NCBI GenBank assembly: GCA_963715625.1
Contig: OY970260.1
Span: forward strand, 2,604,001 to 2,668,000
Origin: VRUE01 sp963715625
Lineage (GTDB): Bacteria > Actinomycetota > Thermoleophilia > Solirubrobacterales > 70-9
Reading direction: 5' to 3'
DNA length: 64,000 nucleotides
Below, piece after piece: positions 48,531 to 60,904 of this stretch. The position numbers were made by a program, and so were the translations under genes. Each line of letters opens with the position of its first letter. Position 1 is the first letter of the stretch. The notes under the pieces are model-generated. The model did no database searches. It was not told the DNA's origin and was given only the letters and a program-made list of their open reading frames with translations.

Positions 48531-49102
48531 TTGGTTGTCTATGCGCTCGGACATCGTTTACCACTTAGCTAGTACTTGGGGACCTTAGCTGATGGTCTGG
48601 GTTGTTTCCCTTTCGCGTACGAAGTTTATCCCCCGCACACTGACTGCCGAGTTAACCGTAACGGTCTTCGGAGTTTGCCTGAAGTCGGTAACCTGGTAGG
48701 GCCCCTAGTCCAAACAGTGCTCTACGGCCGAAACGCAAATACTCGACGCTATACCTAAATATATTTCGGAGAGAACCAGATATCTCTGAGCTTGATTAGC
48801 CTTTCACTCCGATCCACAGGTCATCCGCCCAGTTTTCAACCTAGGTCGGTTCGGCCCTCCACGAGGTCTTACCCCCGCTTCAGCCTGCCCATGGATAGCT
48901 CGCTCAGTTTCGGGTCTACCGCCAATGACTGTGTCGCCCTATTCAGACTCGCTTTCGCTACGGCTCCGCTCATCGCTTAACCTTGCCACTGACGAGTAAC
49001 TCGCCGGCTCGTGATGCAAAAAGCACGCCGTCACACCCGAAGGTGCTCCGACCACTTGTAAGCTTACGGTTTCAGGTACTATTTCACTCCCCTTCAGGGG
49101 TG

Positions 49103-49144
<42 letters not shown>

Positions 49145-49669
49145 CAGGTAGTACTTAGCCTTGGAGGGTGGTCCCCCCAGGTTCAGACCGCGTTTCACGG
49201 GTGCGGTCTTACTCAGGAACGTCAATCAGCAGATCAGTGCGTTTTCACCTACGGGACGATTGCCCTCTGTGGTGCGAGGTTCCACTCGCTTCGGCTAACA
49301 CCTGATTTGGTAACTGCTGCCGAGCCAGGCACGGCTCGGGCATGACGCCCTACAACCCCCGACAGACAACGCGTGCCCGCTTGCATCTGTCAGGTTTGGG
49401 CTGATCCCTTTTCGCTCGCCACTACTAAGGGAGTCTCGGTTGATTTCTATTCCTCGGGGTACTTAGATGTTTCAGTTCCCCCGGTTTCCCTCCTGTGGCT
49501 ATGTATTCACCACAGGATGACGCCGCATTACCGGCGCCGGGTTTTCCCATTCGGAGATCCGCGGGTCTGCGGCTGTTCAGCGCCTCACCGCGGCTTATCG
49601 CAGCCGTCCACGTCCTTCATCGACTCCTGGTGCCAAGGCATCCACCGTAAGCCCTTACTATCTTGACGG

Positions 49670-49881
49670 TGAGCGACCTATACACAACGTGTACAGATCG
49701 TAATTAAATACCCTCGAGATCCGCCTGAGCGGATCTCGATATTGGCCTTGTGCAGTTTTCAAGGTCCACCGAGGCGCGCACGGCGGCGGACTGCCGCCGG
49801 CGGTCTCTCAAAACTGAGCAGCGTACCCAGCACCCTGAAGGCGCTGGGGAGCCCGGTTGAACGTTCTAGAGAAATCTCCCT
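49670..49881 (-). other. 16S-23S spacer without tRNA genes
   Basis: A 212-bp spacer. It holds the 5' half of the 23S processing stem (49744-49763), a hairpin GAGATCCGCCTGAGCGGATCTC (arms GAGATCCGC and GCGGATCTC), and the 3' half of the 16S stem (49800-49824) that pairs with 51588-51612. I find no tRNA cloverleaf or TTCGA-type T loop. Confidence 0.8.
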
Positions 49882-51428
<1,547 letters not shown>

Positions 51429-51448
51429 GGTACTTCATACAGAGAGCT

Positions 51449-51504
51449 GTCATGCCTGGCAAATTGCAAATCGCCGGGTACACATACTCGGCGACCGGCA
51501 TGAC
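51449..51504 (-). other. Hairpin in the 16S leader
   Basis: GTCATGCC (51449-51456) pairs with GGCATGAC (51497-51504), and inside it CGCCGGGTA with TACTCGGCG-like sequence extends the stem. It lies 20 bp upstream of mature 16S and is probably part of pre-rRNA processing. Confidence 0.6.
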
Positions 51505-51587
51505 GGGTAAATCAGACCACCCGGCGCGCTGGCGCACCGAGTGGATCGGGCTCAAACATCCCACGGACACGCATGTCCGCGGGGTGC

Positions 51588-51612
51588 ACGCTGCTCAGTT
51601 TTCAAAGACCGC
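51588..51612 (-). other. 5' half of the 16S processing stem
   Basis: This 25-bp segment (plus strand ACGCTGCTCAGTTTTCAAAG, then ACCGC) is complementary to 49800-49824 with two mismatches, so pre-16S rRNA is closed by a long stem for RNase III. It includes CTTTGAAAACTG, a boxA-like antitermination sequence. Confidence 0.7.
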
Positions 51613-51687
51613 TGCGCCCCAGAGCGACGGGACTCGCCGCTCATCGCGCACGGGCCAGGCACAGGGCCTCGCCCAGAGGGACGAAGG

Positions 51688-51716
51688 AGTATAGCGCCGC
51701 GGCGACGATTTGCATA
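51688..51716 (-). promoter_or_regulatory. Probable rRNA operon promoter
   Basis: TATACT (51693-51688, minus strand) is a good -10 box, with TATGCA 17 bases upstream as a weak -35 box. This gives a leader of about 250 bases before 16S. It begins 8 bp after the tyrS stop, so rRNA transcription starts right behind tyrS. Confidence 0.55.
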
Positions 51717-51723
51717 GGCGGTG

Positions 51724-52905
51724 CTAGGCGGCGGCCCGGAGGCGGCGGAAGCGCCGCTTGCCGACCTGCAGGACGCGGCCGTCGAGGTCGGCCGGGGGCA
51801 CGTCCAGGCTGCCCGAGGGCAGGGCCTCGCCGTCGAGCTTGACGCCTCCCTGCTCGATCAGGCGGCGCGCTTCGCTGGAGCTCATCTCGAAGAGATCGCC
51901 CATCAGGCGCGGCATGTGAACCGTCTCCCCGCCGTTGCCGAGATACGGCGCCAGCTCCACCTCCTCGACCTCGTCCGGGACCTGGTGCTCGACGAAGATG
52001 CGGTTGAAGTGCTCCTCCGCCGCCAGCGCCGCCGCCGCGTCGTGGAAGCGCTCGACGACTCCGCGGGCAAGCGCCCGCTTGGCCTCGTTCGGGGCCATCC
52101 CCTCGGGCGGCTCCGATCCCAAGACCAGCCGGAAGTAGTCCGGCATCGCCTCGTCGGGAACCCGCATCGTCTTGCCGAACATCTCCTCGGGCGCATCGGT
52201 GACGCCGATGCAGTTGCCGAGCGACTTGCTCATCTTCTGCACGCCGTCGGTGCCGACCAGGATCGGCATCGTGATGATCGACTGGGGCTTCTGGCCGTAG
52301 GCGGACTGGATGTCGCGCCCGAAGAGCAGGTTGAACTTCTGGTCGGTCCCCCCCAGCTCGACGTCGGCCTCGACCGCAACCGAGTCGTAGCCCTGCAGCA
52401 GCGGGTAGAGCAGCTCCAGAGCCGCGATCGGCGCCCCGGCCGCGAGCCGCTTCTGGAAGTCGTCGCGCTCGATCAGGCGGGCGACGGTGGTCTGCGCCAG
52501 CAGCCCCAGCAGCTGCTCGGGCTCCATCCGCAGCCACTCGCTGTTGAAGCGGACCTCAGTGCGGTCGCGGTCGAGCACCTTGAACGCCTGCTCCTGGTAG
52601 GTGGCGGCGTTGACCTCGATCTCCTCCGGCGAGGGCAGCGGCCGTTGCGCCGAGCGTCCGCTGGGGTCCCCGACCCCGGCGGTGAAGTCGCCGACGATCA
52701 GCACGACCTGGTGGCCGGCCTGCTGGAACTCGCGCAGCTTCTCGAGCACGACCGTGTGTCCGAGGTGGATGTCGGGCGTGGTCGGGTCGATGCCCAGCTT
52801 CACCCGCAGCGGCCGCCCGCCCGCGAGCTGCTCAGCCAGCATTCCCGCCGGCAGGACGTCGACTGCGTTGCGCGTCAGGCTCGGGCTCGCTGGTTCGCCG
52901 CTCAC
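51724..52905 (-). CDS. tyrS: Tyrosyl-tRNA synthetase
   Basis: A 393-residue class I synthetase. HIGH-type motif HLGH in LGIDPTTPDIHLGHTVVLEK, and KMSKS in GVQKMSKSLGNCIGVTDAPE. The tyrosine site (YPLLQGYDSVAVEADVELGG then TDQKFNLLFG) is conserved. The C-terminal S4-like domain is present (MSSSEARRLIEQGGVKLDGE). This is the TyrZ-like long form. The GTG start (VSGEPASPSLTRNAV) lies only 7 bp from the divergent penicillin-binding-protein ATG at 52913. The stop is 8 bp before the rrn promoter. Confidence 0.94.
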   Translation of the reverse strand: MSGEPASPSLTRNAVDVLPAGMLAEQLAGGRPLRVKLGIDPTTPDIHLGHTVVLEKLREFQQAGHQVVLIVGDFTAGVGDPSGRSAQRPLPSPEEIEVNAATYQEQAFKVLDRDRTEVRFNSEWLRMEPEQLLGLLAQTTVARLIERDDFQKRLAAGAPIAALELLYPLLQGYDSVAVEADVELGGTDQKFNLLFGRDIQSAYGQKPQSIITMPILVGTDGVQKMSKSLGNCIGVTDAPEEMFGKTMRVPDEAMPDYFRLVLGSEPPEGMAPNEAKRALARGVVERFHDAAAALAAEEHFNRIFVEHQVPDEVEEVELAPYLGNGGETVHMPRLMGDLFEMSSSEARRLIEQGGVKLDGEALPSGSLDVPPADLDGRVLQVGKRRFRRLRAAA

Positions 52906-52912
52906 GGCCGCA

Positions 52913-55099
52913 ATGCTAGACTGCCGCACTCTCTTGGCGGGCGAACGCAGCAAGCCGCGCCTCAAGAAGCTGCGCATCCTCTTCGTTGCACTGGGGCTCG
53001 GCGTGCTGGGGCTTGTCTCGATGGTCTTCGGGATGATGGCCGCTGTCTCGCGGGACCTGCCGGCGATCTACGACTTCGCCCAGTACAGGGAGTCGAAGAA
53101 CAGCGAGGTCTTCGACGCCTCCGGCGAGCCGATCGGCACCCTGACCAGCGACCAGAACAAGATCCTGCTCACCTCCGGGCAGGTCTCCCCCAACGTCAAG
53201 AACGCGGTGGTCTCGATCGAGGACACGCGCTTCTACGAGCACAGCGGCGTCGACTTCCAGGGCATCGGCCGCGCCCTCGTCAAAGACATCCTCAGCCAGA
53301 GCGCCGCCCAGGGCGGTTCGACGATCACCGAGCAGTTCGTCAAGAACGCGCTCGCCGCCCAGGAAAGCCGCACGCTCTTCCAGAAGTTCCGCGAGGCGGC
53401 CCTCGCCTACCGGCTCGAGCGCCACTGGAGCAAGAACAAGATCCTCACCGAGTACCTCAACACGATCTACTTCGGCGAGGGTGCCTACGGGATCGAGGCG
53501 GCGGCGCGCACCTACTTCGGCGAGGCGCATCCGGGCTGCGGCACCCCGAGCGAGCCCTGCGCCTCGGTGCTGGAGGCCTGGGAGGCGGCGATGCTCGCGG
53601 CGATCATCTCCTCTCCCTCCGCCTACGACCCGAAGATCTACCCGGAAAACGCCCTTGGCAGGCGCAACGTCGTACTCGAGAAGATGTACGAGCAGGGCTA
53701 CATCACGCACGAGCAGTTCGAGGAAGGCCGCCACAAGGCGCTGCCCTCGCCCGACGACATCGAGCCGCCGCGGCTGGACTCCGAGGCTCCCTACTTCACC
53801 GCCTGGCTGCGCCAGCAGCTGGTCGAACGCTACGGCGCCGCCAAGGCCTTCTTCGGCGGCCTGAAGGTCAAGTCGACCCTCGACCTGCGCCTGCAGGGAG
53901 CGGCGGAAGAAGCCGTCAACTCCTACCTCGGCTACTCGCCCGCAACCGCCTCTGTGGTCGTGATCGAAAACAAGAACGCCGGGGTCAAGGCGATGGTCGG
54001 CGGCCCCGACTTCGAGACGAAGCCCTTCAACCTCGCAACCCAGGGCCACCGCCAACCCGGCTCCTCGATCAAGCCGTTCACGCTGGTCACAGCCCTGGAG
54101 GAGGGCATCTCGCCCTACACCAGCTTCGAATCGGCGCCGCAGGAATTCCACTTCGGCAAGCACGGCCAGGAAACGTTCGTCGTCACCAACGACGGGGGCT
54201 CCTACCTGGGCACCTGCGACATCGTCTGCGCGACGACCAACTCCGACAACTCGATCTACGCCCAGCTCGCGCTCGAGGGGCTGGAGGGCAAGACGATCCG
54301 GGACCGGACGCGCTCGATCGCGGCGACGATCCACAAGATGGGCTACGCCGACCCGATCTCGACCAACCCGGCGATGGTCCTCGGCGGGATCGACCCCGGG
54401 GTGACGCCGCTGGGCTGGACCTACGCCTACACGACCCTGGCCAACGACGGAGACCGTGTCAGCGGCACGCTGGCGGCGCGGCCCGGCGACAGCCCGGTCG
54501 CCTACACGCAGGTCACAGACCAGGACGGCAAGACGATCAAGGACGGCGACAACGACTCGAGGCACAGGCAGGTGATCCCCGAAGAGGTCGCCAGCGAAGC
54601 GAAGAGCATCCTCGAAACGGTCATCAGCAGCGGCACCGGCGTCAACGCCGACATCGGCGCCTCCGGCCAGTGGGGCAAGACCGGCACCACCGAGAACAAC
54701 GGCGACGCCTGGTTCTGCGGGGCGACGGAAGAAGTCACCGCCTGCGTCTGGGTCGGCTATGCCGACACCGTGACGCCGATGACGACCCTCTACAACGGCG
54801 GCCCGGTGATGGGTGGCACGTTCCCGGCCCTGATCTGGGCCAGCGTGATCTCGGCCTGGGAAGAGATCAAGGCCGAACGAGCGGCGGAAGCCGAGGCCGA
54901 GCGCGAGGGGAAGGAAGCGCCCGACTCCGGCTCGACCTACACGGCCCCCTCGCCGCCGAGCGAACCGGAAGCCGCGCCGGAAGTGCCCGAAGAAGCCGAA
55001 GAACCCTCCGAAGCGGCGCCGGAAGCGGCCGAACCCGCCGCCCCGGCGCCGAGTGAACCGGCGGCGCCGGCAACCGGCGGCGGCGTCACGGCCGGCTGA
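52913..55099 (+). CDS. Class A penicillin-binding protein (transglycosylase-transpeptidase, PBP1A type)
   Basis: A 728-residue cell-wall polymerase. After one membrane anchor (LRILFVALGLGVLGLVSMVF) comes the GT51 domain with VVSIEDTRFYEHSGVDFQGI (catalytic Glu) and QGGSTITEQFVKNALAAQES. The transpeptidase domain has SSIK in GHRQPGSSIKPFTLVTALEE, SDN in ATTNSDNSIYAQLALEGLEG, and KTGTT in WGKTGTTENNGDAWFCGATE. The last 90 residues are Pro/Glu/Ala-rich. ATG at 52913; TTG at 52934 is a later option. Divergent from tyrS. The stop directly abuts element Y copy 2. Confidence 0.93.
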   Translation: MLDCRTLLAGERSKPRLKKLRILFVALGLGVLGLVSMVFGMMAAVSRDLPAIYDFAQYRESKNSEVFDASGEPIGTLTSDQNKILLTSGQVSPNVKNAVVSIEDTRFYEHSGVDFQGIGRALVKDILSQSAAQGGSTITEQFVKNALAAQESRTLFQKFREAALAYRLERHWSKNKILTEYLNTIYFGEGAYGIEAAARTYFGEAHPGCGTPSEPCASVLEAWEAAMLAAIISSPSAYDPKIYPENALGRRNVVLEKMYEQGYITHEQFEEGRHKALPSPDDIEPPRLDSEAPYFTAWLRQQLVERYGAAKAFFGGLKVKSTLDLRLQGAAEEAVNSYLGYSPATASVVVIENKNAGVKAMVGGPDFETKPFNLATQGHRQPGSSIKPFTLVTALEEGISPYTSFESAPQEFHFGKHGQETFVVTNDGGSYLGTCDIVCATTNSDNSIYAQLALEGLEGKTIRDRTRSIAATIHKMGYADPISTNPAMVLGGIDPGVTPLGWTYAYTTLANDGDRVSGTLAARPGDSPVAYTQVTDQDGKTIKDGDNDSRHRQVIPEEVASEAKSILETVISSGTGVNADIGASGQWGKTGTTENNGDAWFCGATEEVTACVWVGYADTVTPMTTLYNGGPVMGGTFPALIWASVISAWEEIKAERAAEAEAEREGKEAPDSGSTYTAPSPPSEPEAAPEVPEEAEEPSEAAPEAAEPAAPAPSEPAAPATGGGVTAG

Positions 55100-55156
55100 C
55101 CCCGAACTGCATCGAATTCTCTACCTGCCAGGGTGAGAATTCGATGCAGTTCGGGG
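55100..55156 (-). repeat. Repeat element Y, copy 2 (22-bp perfect arms)
   Basis: Arms 55100-55121 (CCCCGAACTGCATCGAATTC and TC) and 55135-55156 pair perfectly, loop TACCTGCCAGGGT. The left arm starts one base after the PBP stop. The stop codon of the convergent glycosylase gene (55121-55123) lies at the loop, so the right arm codes for its last residues. Same family as 24512-24564. Confidence 0.88.
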
Positions 55157-55711
55157 GTGGGGGCGGGAGACGTGGGGGTTGCCGGCGAGGCAGAAGCGCC
55201 AGGGCAGGTCCACCGCTTTCGCGATGCCGATCCGCGGCCCGGTCACGACCTCGCCCGCCCATCCCTCGTCGGGAAGCAGGATCGCGAACGGGTCGCTGGC
55301 GAGGTCGGCGCCGTTGTGCTCCAGGCCGATGCCCAGGGCCTCGGTCAGCTTGCCCGGGCCCGAGCAGAGCTCACGGTCCGGGCGCCGGCCGCGGCGAGCG
55401 CGCATCGCCTCCAGGCCGGCCGTCGGCTCGATCGCCCGGATCAGCACCGCCGCCGCATCGCCGTCGGGTTCCGCGACCACGTTGAAGAGTGAGTGGATGC
55501 CGTAGGAGAGGTAGACGTAGGCGCGGCCGGGCGGGCCGAAGAGGGCCTCCGTGCGCTCGGTCAGGCCGGCGTAGGCATGGCAGGCGGGGTCGTCGCGCTC
55601 GTAGCTCTCGGTCTCGACGATCGTGCCGCCGCAATCGCCGTAGAAGAGCCGGCAGCCGATCAGCTCGCGGGCGACGAGGTGCACGGAGCGGTCGAAGAAA
55701 TCAGCCCCCAA
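55121..55711 (-). CDS. 3-methyladenine DNA glycosylase (AAG/MPG family)
   Basis: A 196-residue base-excision repair enzyme of the AAG/MPG fold. The catalytic Glu is in GGTIVETESYERDDPACHAY, followed by the AlkA-like PGRAYVYLSYGIHSLFNVVA block, LIRAIEP, and the LCSGPGKLTEALGIGLEHNG motif. The C-terminal residues (RTASNSHPGR) come from the arm of element Y. Start: TTG at 55711 (GADFFDRSVHLVARELIG follows), itself inside a hairpin at 55708-55730; no better codon fits the conserved FFDRS start. Downstream of argH by about 50 bp. Confidence 0.88.
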   Translation of the reverse strand: MGADFFDRSVHLVARELIGCRLFYGDCGGTIVETESYERDDPACHAYAGLTERTEALFGPPGRAYVYLSYGIHSLFNVVAEPDGDAAAVLIRAIEPTAGLEAMRARRGRRPDRELCSGPGKLTEALGIGLEHNGADLASDPFAILLPDEGWAGEVVTGPRIGIAKAVDLPWRFCLAGNPHVSRPHPRTASNSHPGR

Positions 55712-55747
55712 CGGCTCTGCGAGCCGTTGGGCCCGGCCTCCGGGCCC
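55708..55747. repeat. Two adjacent hairpins between argH and the glycosylase gene
   Basis: CCAACGGCTC (55708-55717) pairs with GAGCCGTTGG (55721-55730), and GGGCCCGG (55729-55736) with CCGGGCCC (55740-55747). They lie in the argH to glycosylase gap and include the TTG start codon of the latter, so they could block its translation or attenuate transcription. Confidence 0.55.
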
Positions 55748-55761
55748 TGAGGGCTCCCGCT

Positions 55762-57153
55762 TCAGCCCCGCTCCTCCTGGACCCGCGCTCGGACAGCGGC
55801 CAGCGTCTTCCCCGCCTGCTCGAGCTGGCGGGCGAGCGAGGCCGAGGAGGTGCCGCCCTCGATCCGCTTCGACTCGAGCCAGCTGCTGCGGGCCAGGACC
55901 TCGTAGAAGGACTCGTCGAGGTGCTCGGAGCGCTCGCGCAGCTCCTCCGGCGTCAGCTCGGATAGCGGCTTTCCCCGCTCAACCGCGTCGCGGACCAGGC
56001 CGCCGACGATGCCGTGCGCCTCGCGGAACGGGACGCCGCGGCGAACCAGCAGGTCGGCGACCTCGGTGGCGGCGAGCATCTCGTCGCCGGAGGCGGCCTC
56101 GAGCCGCTCGCGGTCGAACTCGATCCCGGCCAGCATCCCCTCGGTCGCGTCGAGGCAGGCCTCGATCGTGTCGATCGCGTCGAAGAGCGGCTCCTTGTCC
56201 TCCTGCATGTCCTTGCCGTAGGTGAGCGGCAGCGCGTGCATGGTGCCGAGCAGGGCCGCGTAGCTCGCCGCAACCCGCGGGCTCTTCGCCCGCAGCAGCT
56301 CGGCCGAGTCGGGGTTCTTCTTCTGCGGCATGATGCTGGAGCCCGAGGAGAAGGACTCGTCGAGCTCGCAGAAGCCGAACTCGGAGGAGCTCCAGATGAC
56401 GATCTCCGAGCCGAGCCGCGAGAGGTGCATCGCGCAGGTCGAGGCGGCCGAGAGGTAGTCGAGGACGAAGTCGCGGTTGGAGGCGCCGTCGATCGAGTTG
56501 TGGCTGACGTGCTCGAAGCCGAGGTCCTCGGCGACGGCGCGGCGGTCGATCTCCCAGTTGACCCCGGCCAGCGCGCCGGAGCCGAGCGGCATCACCGAGG
56601 CGCTGTCGAGGGCGAACTGGAAGCGCAGGACGTCACGGCCGAGCATCCAGAAGTAGGCGAGCAGGTGATGCCCGAGGTAGACCGGCTGCGCCCGCTGCAG
56701 GTGCGTGTATCCGGGCATCGGCCACTCGCGATGGCGCTGGGCGAGCTCGAGCAGCCGCTCCATCGCCGCTCCTGCCAGCTCGATCGCGCGCAGCGAGTGC
56801 GCCTGCACGACCATCGCCACGTCGGTGGCGACCTGGTCGTTGCGCGAGCGCCCGGTGTGGAGCTTGCCGGCGAGCGGGCCGATCTCCTCGCCGAGCAGCC
56901 GCTCGATCGCCATGTGGATGTCCTCGTCGGCATCCTCGAACTCGAAGCCGTGCTCGCCCATGCGGGCGCGGACGCGCTCCAGCCCGGCGTCGATCCGCTC
57001 CAGCTCGGCCGCATCCAGGACCCCGATCTGGTGCAGGCCGCGCGCGTGCGCCTGCGACTGGTCGATGTCGTAGGGCGCCAGGCGCCAGTCGAACTCGATC
57101 GAGCGGTTGATGCGCCAGAAGCGCGGGTCGGGGTCTTTGCGAAAGCGGGACAT
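55762..57153 (-). CDS. argH: Argininosuccinate lyase
   Basis: A 463-residue fumarase-superfamily enzyme for the last step of arginine synthesis. Signature SSGSSIMPQKKNPDSAELLR (near residue 280) holds the catalytic Ser loop. KLHTGRSRNDQVATDVAMVV and WPMPGYTHLQRAQPVYLGHH supply other active-site residues. The C-terminus is normal (SELTPEELRERSEHLDESFY). ATG at 57153 shares a base with the stop of the DegT gene. argG and other arg genes are not in the window. Confidence 0.95.
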   Translation of the reverse strand: MSRFRKDPDPRFWRINRSIEFDWRLAPYDIDQSQAHARGLHQIGVLDAAELERIDAGLERVRARMGEHGFEFEDADEDIHMAIERLLGEEIGPLAGKLHTGRSRNDQVATDVAMVVQAHSLRAIELAGAAMERLLELAQRHREWPMPGYTHLQRAQPVYLGHHLLAYFWMLGRDVLRFQFALDSASVMPLGSGALAGVNWEIDRRAVAEDLGFEHVSHNSIDGASNRDFVLDYLSAASTCAMHLSRLGSEIVIWSSSEFGFCELDESFSSGSSIMPQKKNPDSAELLRAKSPRVAASYAALLGTMHALPLTYGKDMQEDKEPLFDAIDTIEACLDATEGMLAGIEFDRERLEAASGDEMLAATEVADLLVRRGVPFREAHGIVGGLVRDAVERGKPLSELTPEELRERSEHLDESFYEVLARSSWLESKRIEGGTSSASLARQLEQAGKTLAAVRARVQEERG

Positions 57154-58252
57154 CAGCAGAGCGATTGGGCGAGAGCCTCGCACACCCGCCCGACCTCGGC
57201 CTCCCCCATCGCCGGGAAGAAGGGCAGGGCGAGCGAGCGAGTGGAGGCGGCTTCGGCGACCGGGAACTGTCCCTCGCCGTAGCCGAGCTCGCGCAGGTGG
57301 GGGAAGAGGTGGATGCATGGGAGGTATGCCTTGCTTGCCACGCCGCGCTCGGCAAGCCCGGCGATCGTCGCGTCGCGGTCGGCGCCGGCCGGCAGCTGGA
57401 CGGTGTAGACGAACCAGCTGCGGGCCTCGGCGCCACGGGACCCGGCCGGGACTCGCACGCCCTCGATCCCGGCCAGGCCCTCCGCGTAGAGGCCGGCGAC
57501 GCGGGCCCGGCTCGCGAGCATCGCGCCGAGCTTCTCGAGCTGGGCGACGCCGAGCGCGGCAGCGACGTCGGAGAGGCGGTAGTTGAAGCCGAGGCGGGCG
57601 TGGTCGAGCCAGCCCATGTCGGCCTCGCGCCCCTGGTTGCGGGCGCTGCGGAGCAGGCTCGCCGTCTCGGGATCCGTCGGCACGATCATCCCCCCCTCGC
57701 CCGTCGTCAGCTGCTTGTTGGCGTAGAAGGCGAAGGTCGCGAGGTTGCCGCGGGTGCCGACCCGGCGCCCCTCGGCGTCGACCGCGCCGAGGCTCTCGCA
57801 GGCGTCCTCGACGATGCCGAGCCCACGGCTGGCGGCCAGGGCCTCAAGCTCGGGCATCGCCGCCGGGTAGCCGAAGATGTGGACGGGGAGGATGCCGACG
57901 GTGCGCTCGCCGGCGGCCGCGGCGGCCGCGGCCGGATCGAGGTTCAGCGTGTCGGGGTCGACGTCGCAGAAGACCGGGCGGACGCCCTCGTAGAGCAGGC
58001 AGTTGGCGGAGGCGACGAAGCTGAAGGGGCTGGTCAGCACCTCGTCCCCCGGGTCCCAGCCGAGCGCCCGGACGCAGAGGTGCAGCGCCGCCGTGCCGCT
58101 GGAGACCGCGACCGCGTCCTCGACCCCGAGCCACCCGGCGAGCTCGCGCTCGAAGCGGGCGACCATCGGCCCCAGCGAGAGCTGGCCGGAGCGCAGCACC
58201 TCGAGGACGAGCTCCTCCTCGCGGGCGCCGATCTCGGGTTTGGCCAGCGGGA

Positions 58253-58256
<4 letters not shown>
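57153..58256 (-). CDS. DegT/DnrJ/EryC1/StrS-family PLP aminotransferase
   Basis: A 367-residue sugar-type aminotransferase. IPLAKPEIGAREEELVLEVL opens it; VEDAVAVSSGTAALHLCVRA is the PLP phosphate region; GIVEDACESLGAVDAEGRRV has the ring-stacking Asp; the PLP Lys is in FAFYANKQLTTGEGGMIVPT. Enzymes of this family transaminate nucleotide-linked keto sugars for surface glycans or natural products. No nucleotide-sugar genes are near; it is squeezed between cimA (4-bp overlap) and argH (1-bp overlap), an unexpected place that suggests a role in amino acid metabolism or mere co-transcription. Confidence 0.85.
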
Positions 58257-59812
<1,556 letters not shown>

Positions 59813-59945
59813 CTGATGCCTTTCGATTCGAGAGATCGGGGTGAGGGCCTGCCGGCCCGCGCACACGGCATTGCCGCGCCAGCCGCTAGGCGGCTGCGGT
59901 AATTCGCCCGATTGCCTCGAAACGGCGCTGCATCAGGAACTGACC
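59813..59945 (-). other. Leader region upstream of cimA
   Basis: These 133 bp separate ilvE from cimA. A 7-bp perfect hairpin CAGCCGC-TAG-GCGGCTG occupies 59880-59896. I see no T-box motif and no clear promoter hexamers. The region is shorter on repeats than most gaps here. Confidence 0.45.
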
Positions 59946-60884
59946 TTACTCGGTCGGTCCGCCTCGGTCGAGACGTTCGACGAAGTCGAGCCACTCGAGG
60001 TACTCCTCGGCGCGCCCGTGCAGGGCATCGTCGAGCTTTGCCTGGATCACCCGGGTGATCTCGCCGGGCTCGCCGATCGGGTGGTCGTCGACCTCGCGCA
60101 CCGGGACCAGCTCCGCCGCGGTGCCGGTGAGGAAGACCTCGTCGGCGAGGTAGAGCTCGGCGCGGGCGATCGCGCGCTCCTCGACCCTGTAGCCGAGGTC
60201 GCCGGCGATCTGCACCACCGATGCGCGCGTGATCCCGTCGAGGATCGCGTGGGCGTGACCGGGCGTCGCCAGCACGCCGTCGCGGACGACGAAGACGTTC
60301 TCTCCCGAGCCCTCGGAGACGTGCCCGTGCTGGTCGAGCAGGATCGCCTCTTCGTAACCGGCCTTCTGCGCCTCCGTCTTGGCCAGGATCGAGTTGAGGT
60401 ACTGGCCGGCTGCCTTGGCGTGGGGGATCAGGCTGTCGCCGGAGATTGCCCGCCAGGAGGAGACGGTGGCCCGGATGCCGTGCTTCTGGCCGTCCTCGCC
60501 GAGGTAGACGCCCCAGGGAAAGGCGGCGACGATCACGTCGATCGGGGCGTCGGTCGCGTAGAGCCCAAGGTTGCCGTAGCCGCGGAAGGCGAGCGGCCGG
60601 ATGTAGCAGGAGCCGAGGCCGTTACGGCGGATCAGCTCGCGGGTCGCCTCGCCGATCTCATCGAGCGAGTAGGGCAGCTCCAGGTAGTACAGCTCGGCCG
60701 ACTTCTGGAGCCGGGCGAGGTGGTCGCCGTGCCTGAAGATGGCCGGGCCGCGCTCGGTCTCGTAGCACCGAACCCCCTCGAAGACGCCGGTGCCGTAGTG
60801 CAGGCCGTGCGCGAGCACGTGCACCTTGGCCTCCTCCCAGGGCACGAACTCGCCGTTCTGCCAGATCAGCTCCGCGGTCTCCAT
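59946..60884 (-). CDS. ilvE: Branched-chain amino acid aminotransferase
   Basis: A 312-residue fold-type IV PLP enzyme that transaminates the keto acids of Leu, Ile and Val. VHVLAHGLHYGTGVFEGVRC, the AFRGYGNLGL block, the PLP Lys in ISGDSLIPHAKAAGQYLNSI, and EAILLDQHGHVSEGSGENVF with ITRASVVQIAGDLGYRVEER are all standard. ATG at 60884. Element X copy 3 lies 21 bp upstream, between leuB and this gene. Fits the leuC-leuD-leuB-ilvE-cimA series. Confidence 0.94.
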   Translation of the reverse strand: METAELIWQNGEFVPWEEAKVHVLAHGLHYGTGVFEGVRCYETERGPAIFRHGDHLARLQKSAELYYLELPYSLDEIGEATRELIRRNGLGSCYIRPLAFRGYGNLGLYATDAPIDVIVAAFPWGVYLGEDGQKHGIRATVSSWRAISGDSLIPHAKAAGQYLNSILAKTEAQKAGYEEAILLDQHGHVSEGSGENVFVVRDGVLATPGHAHAILDGITRASVVQIAGDLGYRVEERAIARAELYLADEVFLTGTAAELVPVREVDDHPIGEPGEITRVIQAKLDDALHGRAEEYLEWLDFVERLDRGGPTE

Positions 60885-60904
60885 GGTCGCGAAGTATGCC
60901 TTAC

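Noticed and set aside
49670..49881. Search for tRNA-Ile or tRNA-Ala in the rRNA spacer
   Set aside because: No cloverleaf, no GTTCGA-type T loop and no CCA-adjacent acceptor stem; the hairpins there are processing stems.
55375..55500. Possible extra gene opposite the DNA glycosylase
   Set aside because: Frame shadows only; the glycosylase motifs fix the coding strand.
59813..59945. T-box or leucine attenuator upstream of cimA/ilvE, tyrS or proS
   Set aside because: No T-box core sequence, no run of Leu, Ile or Tyr codons in a short leader frame.
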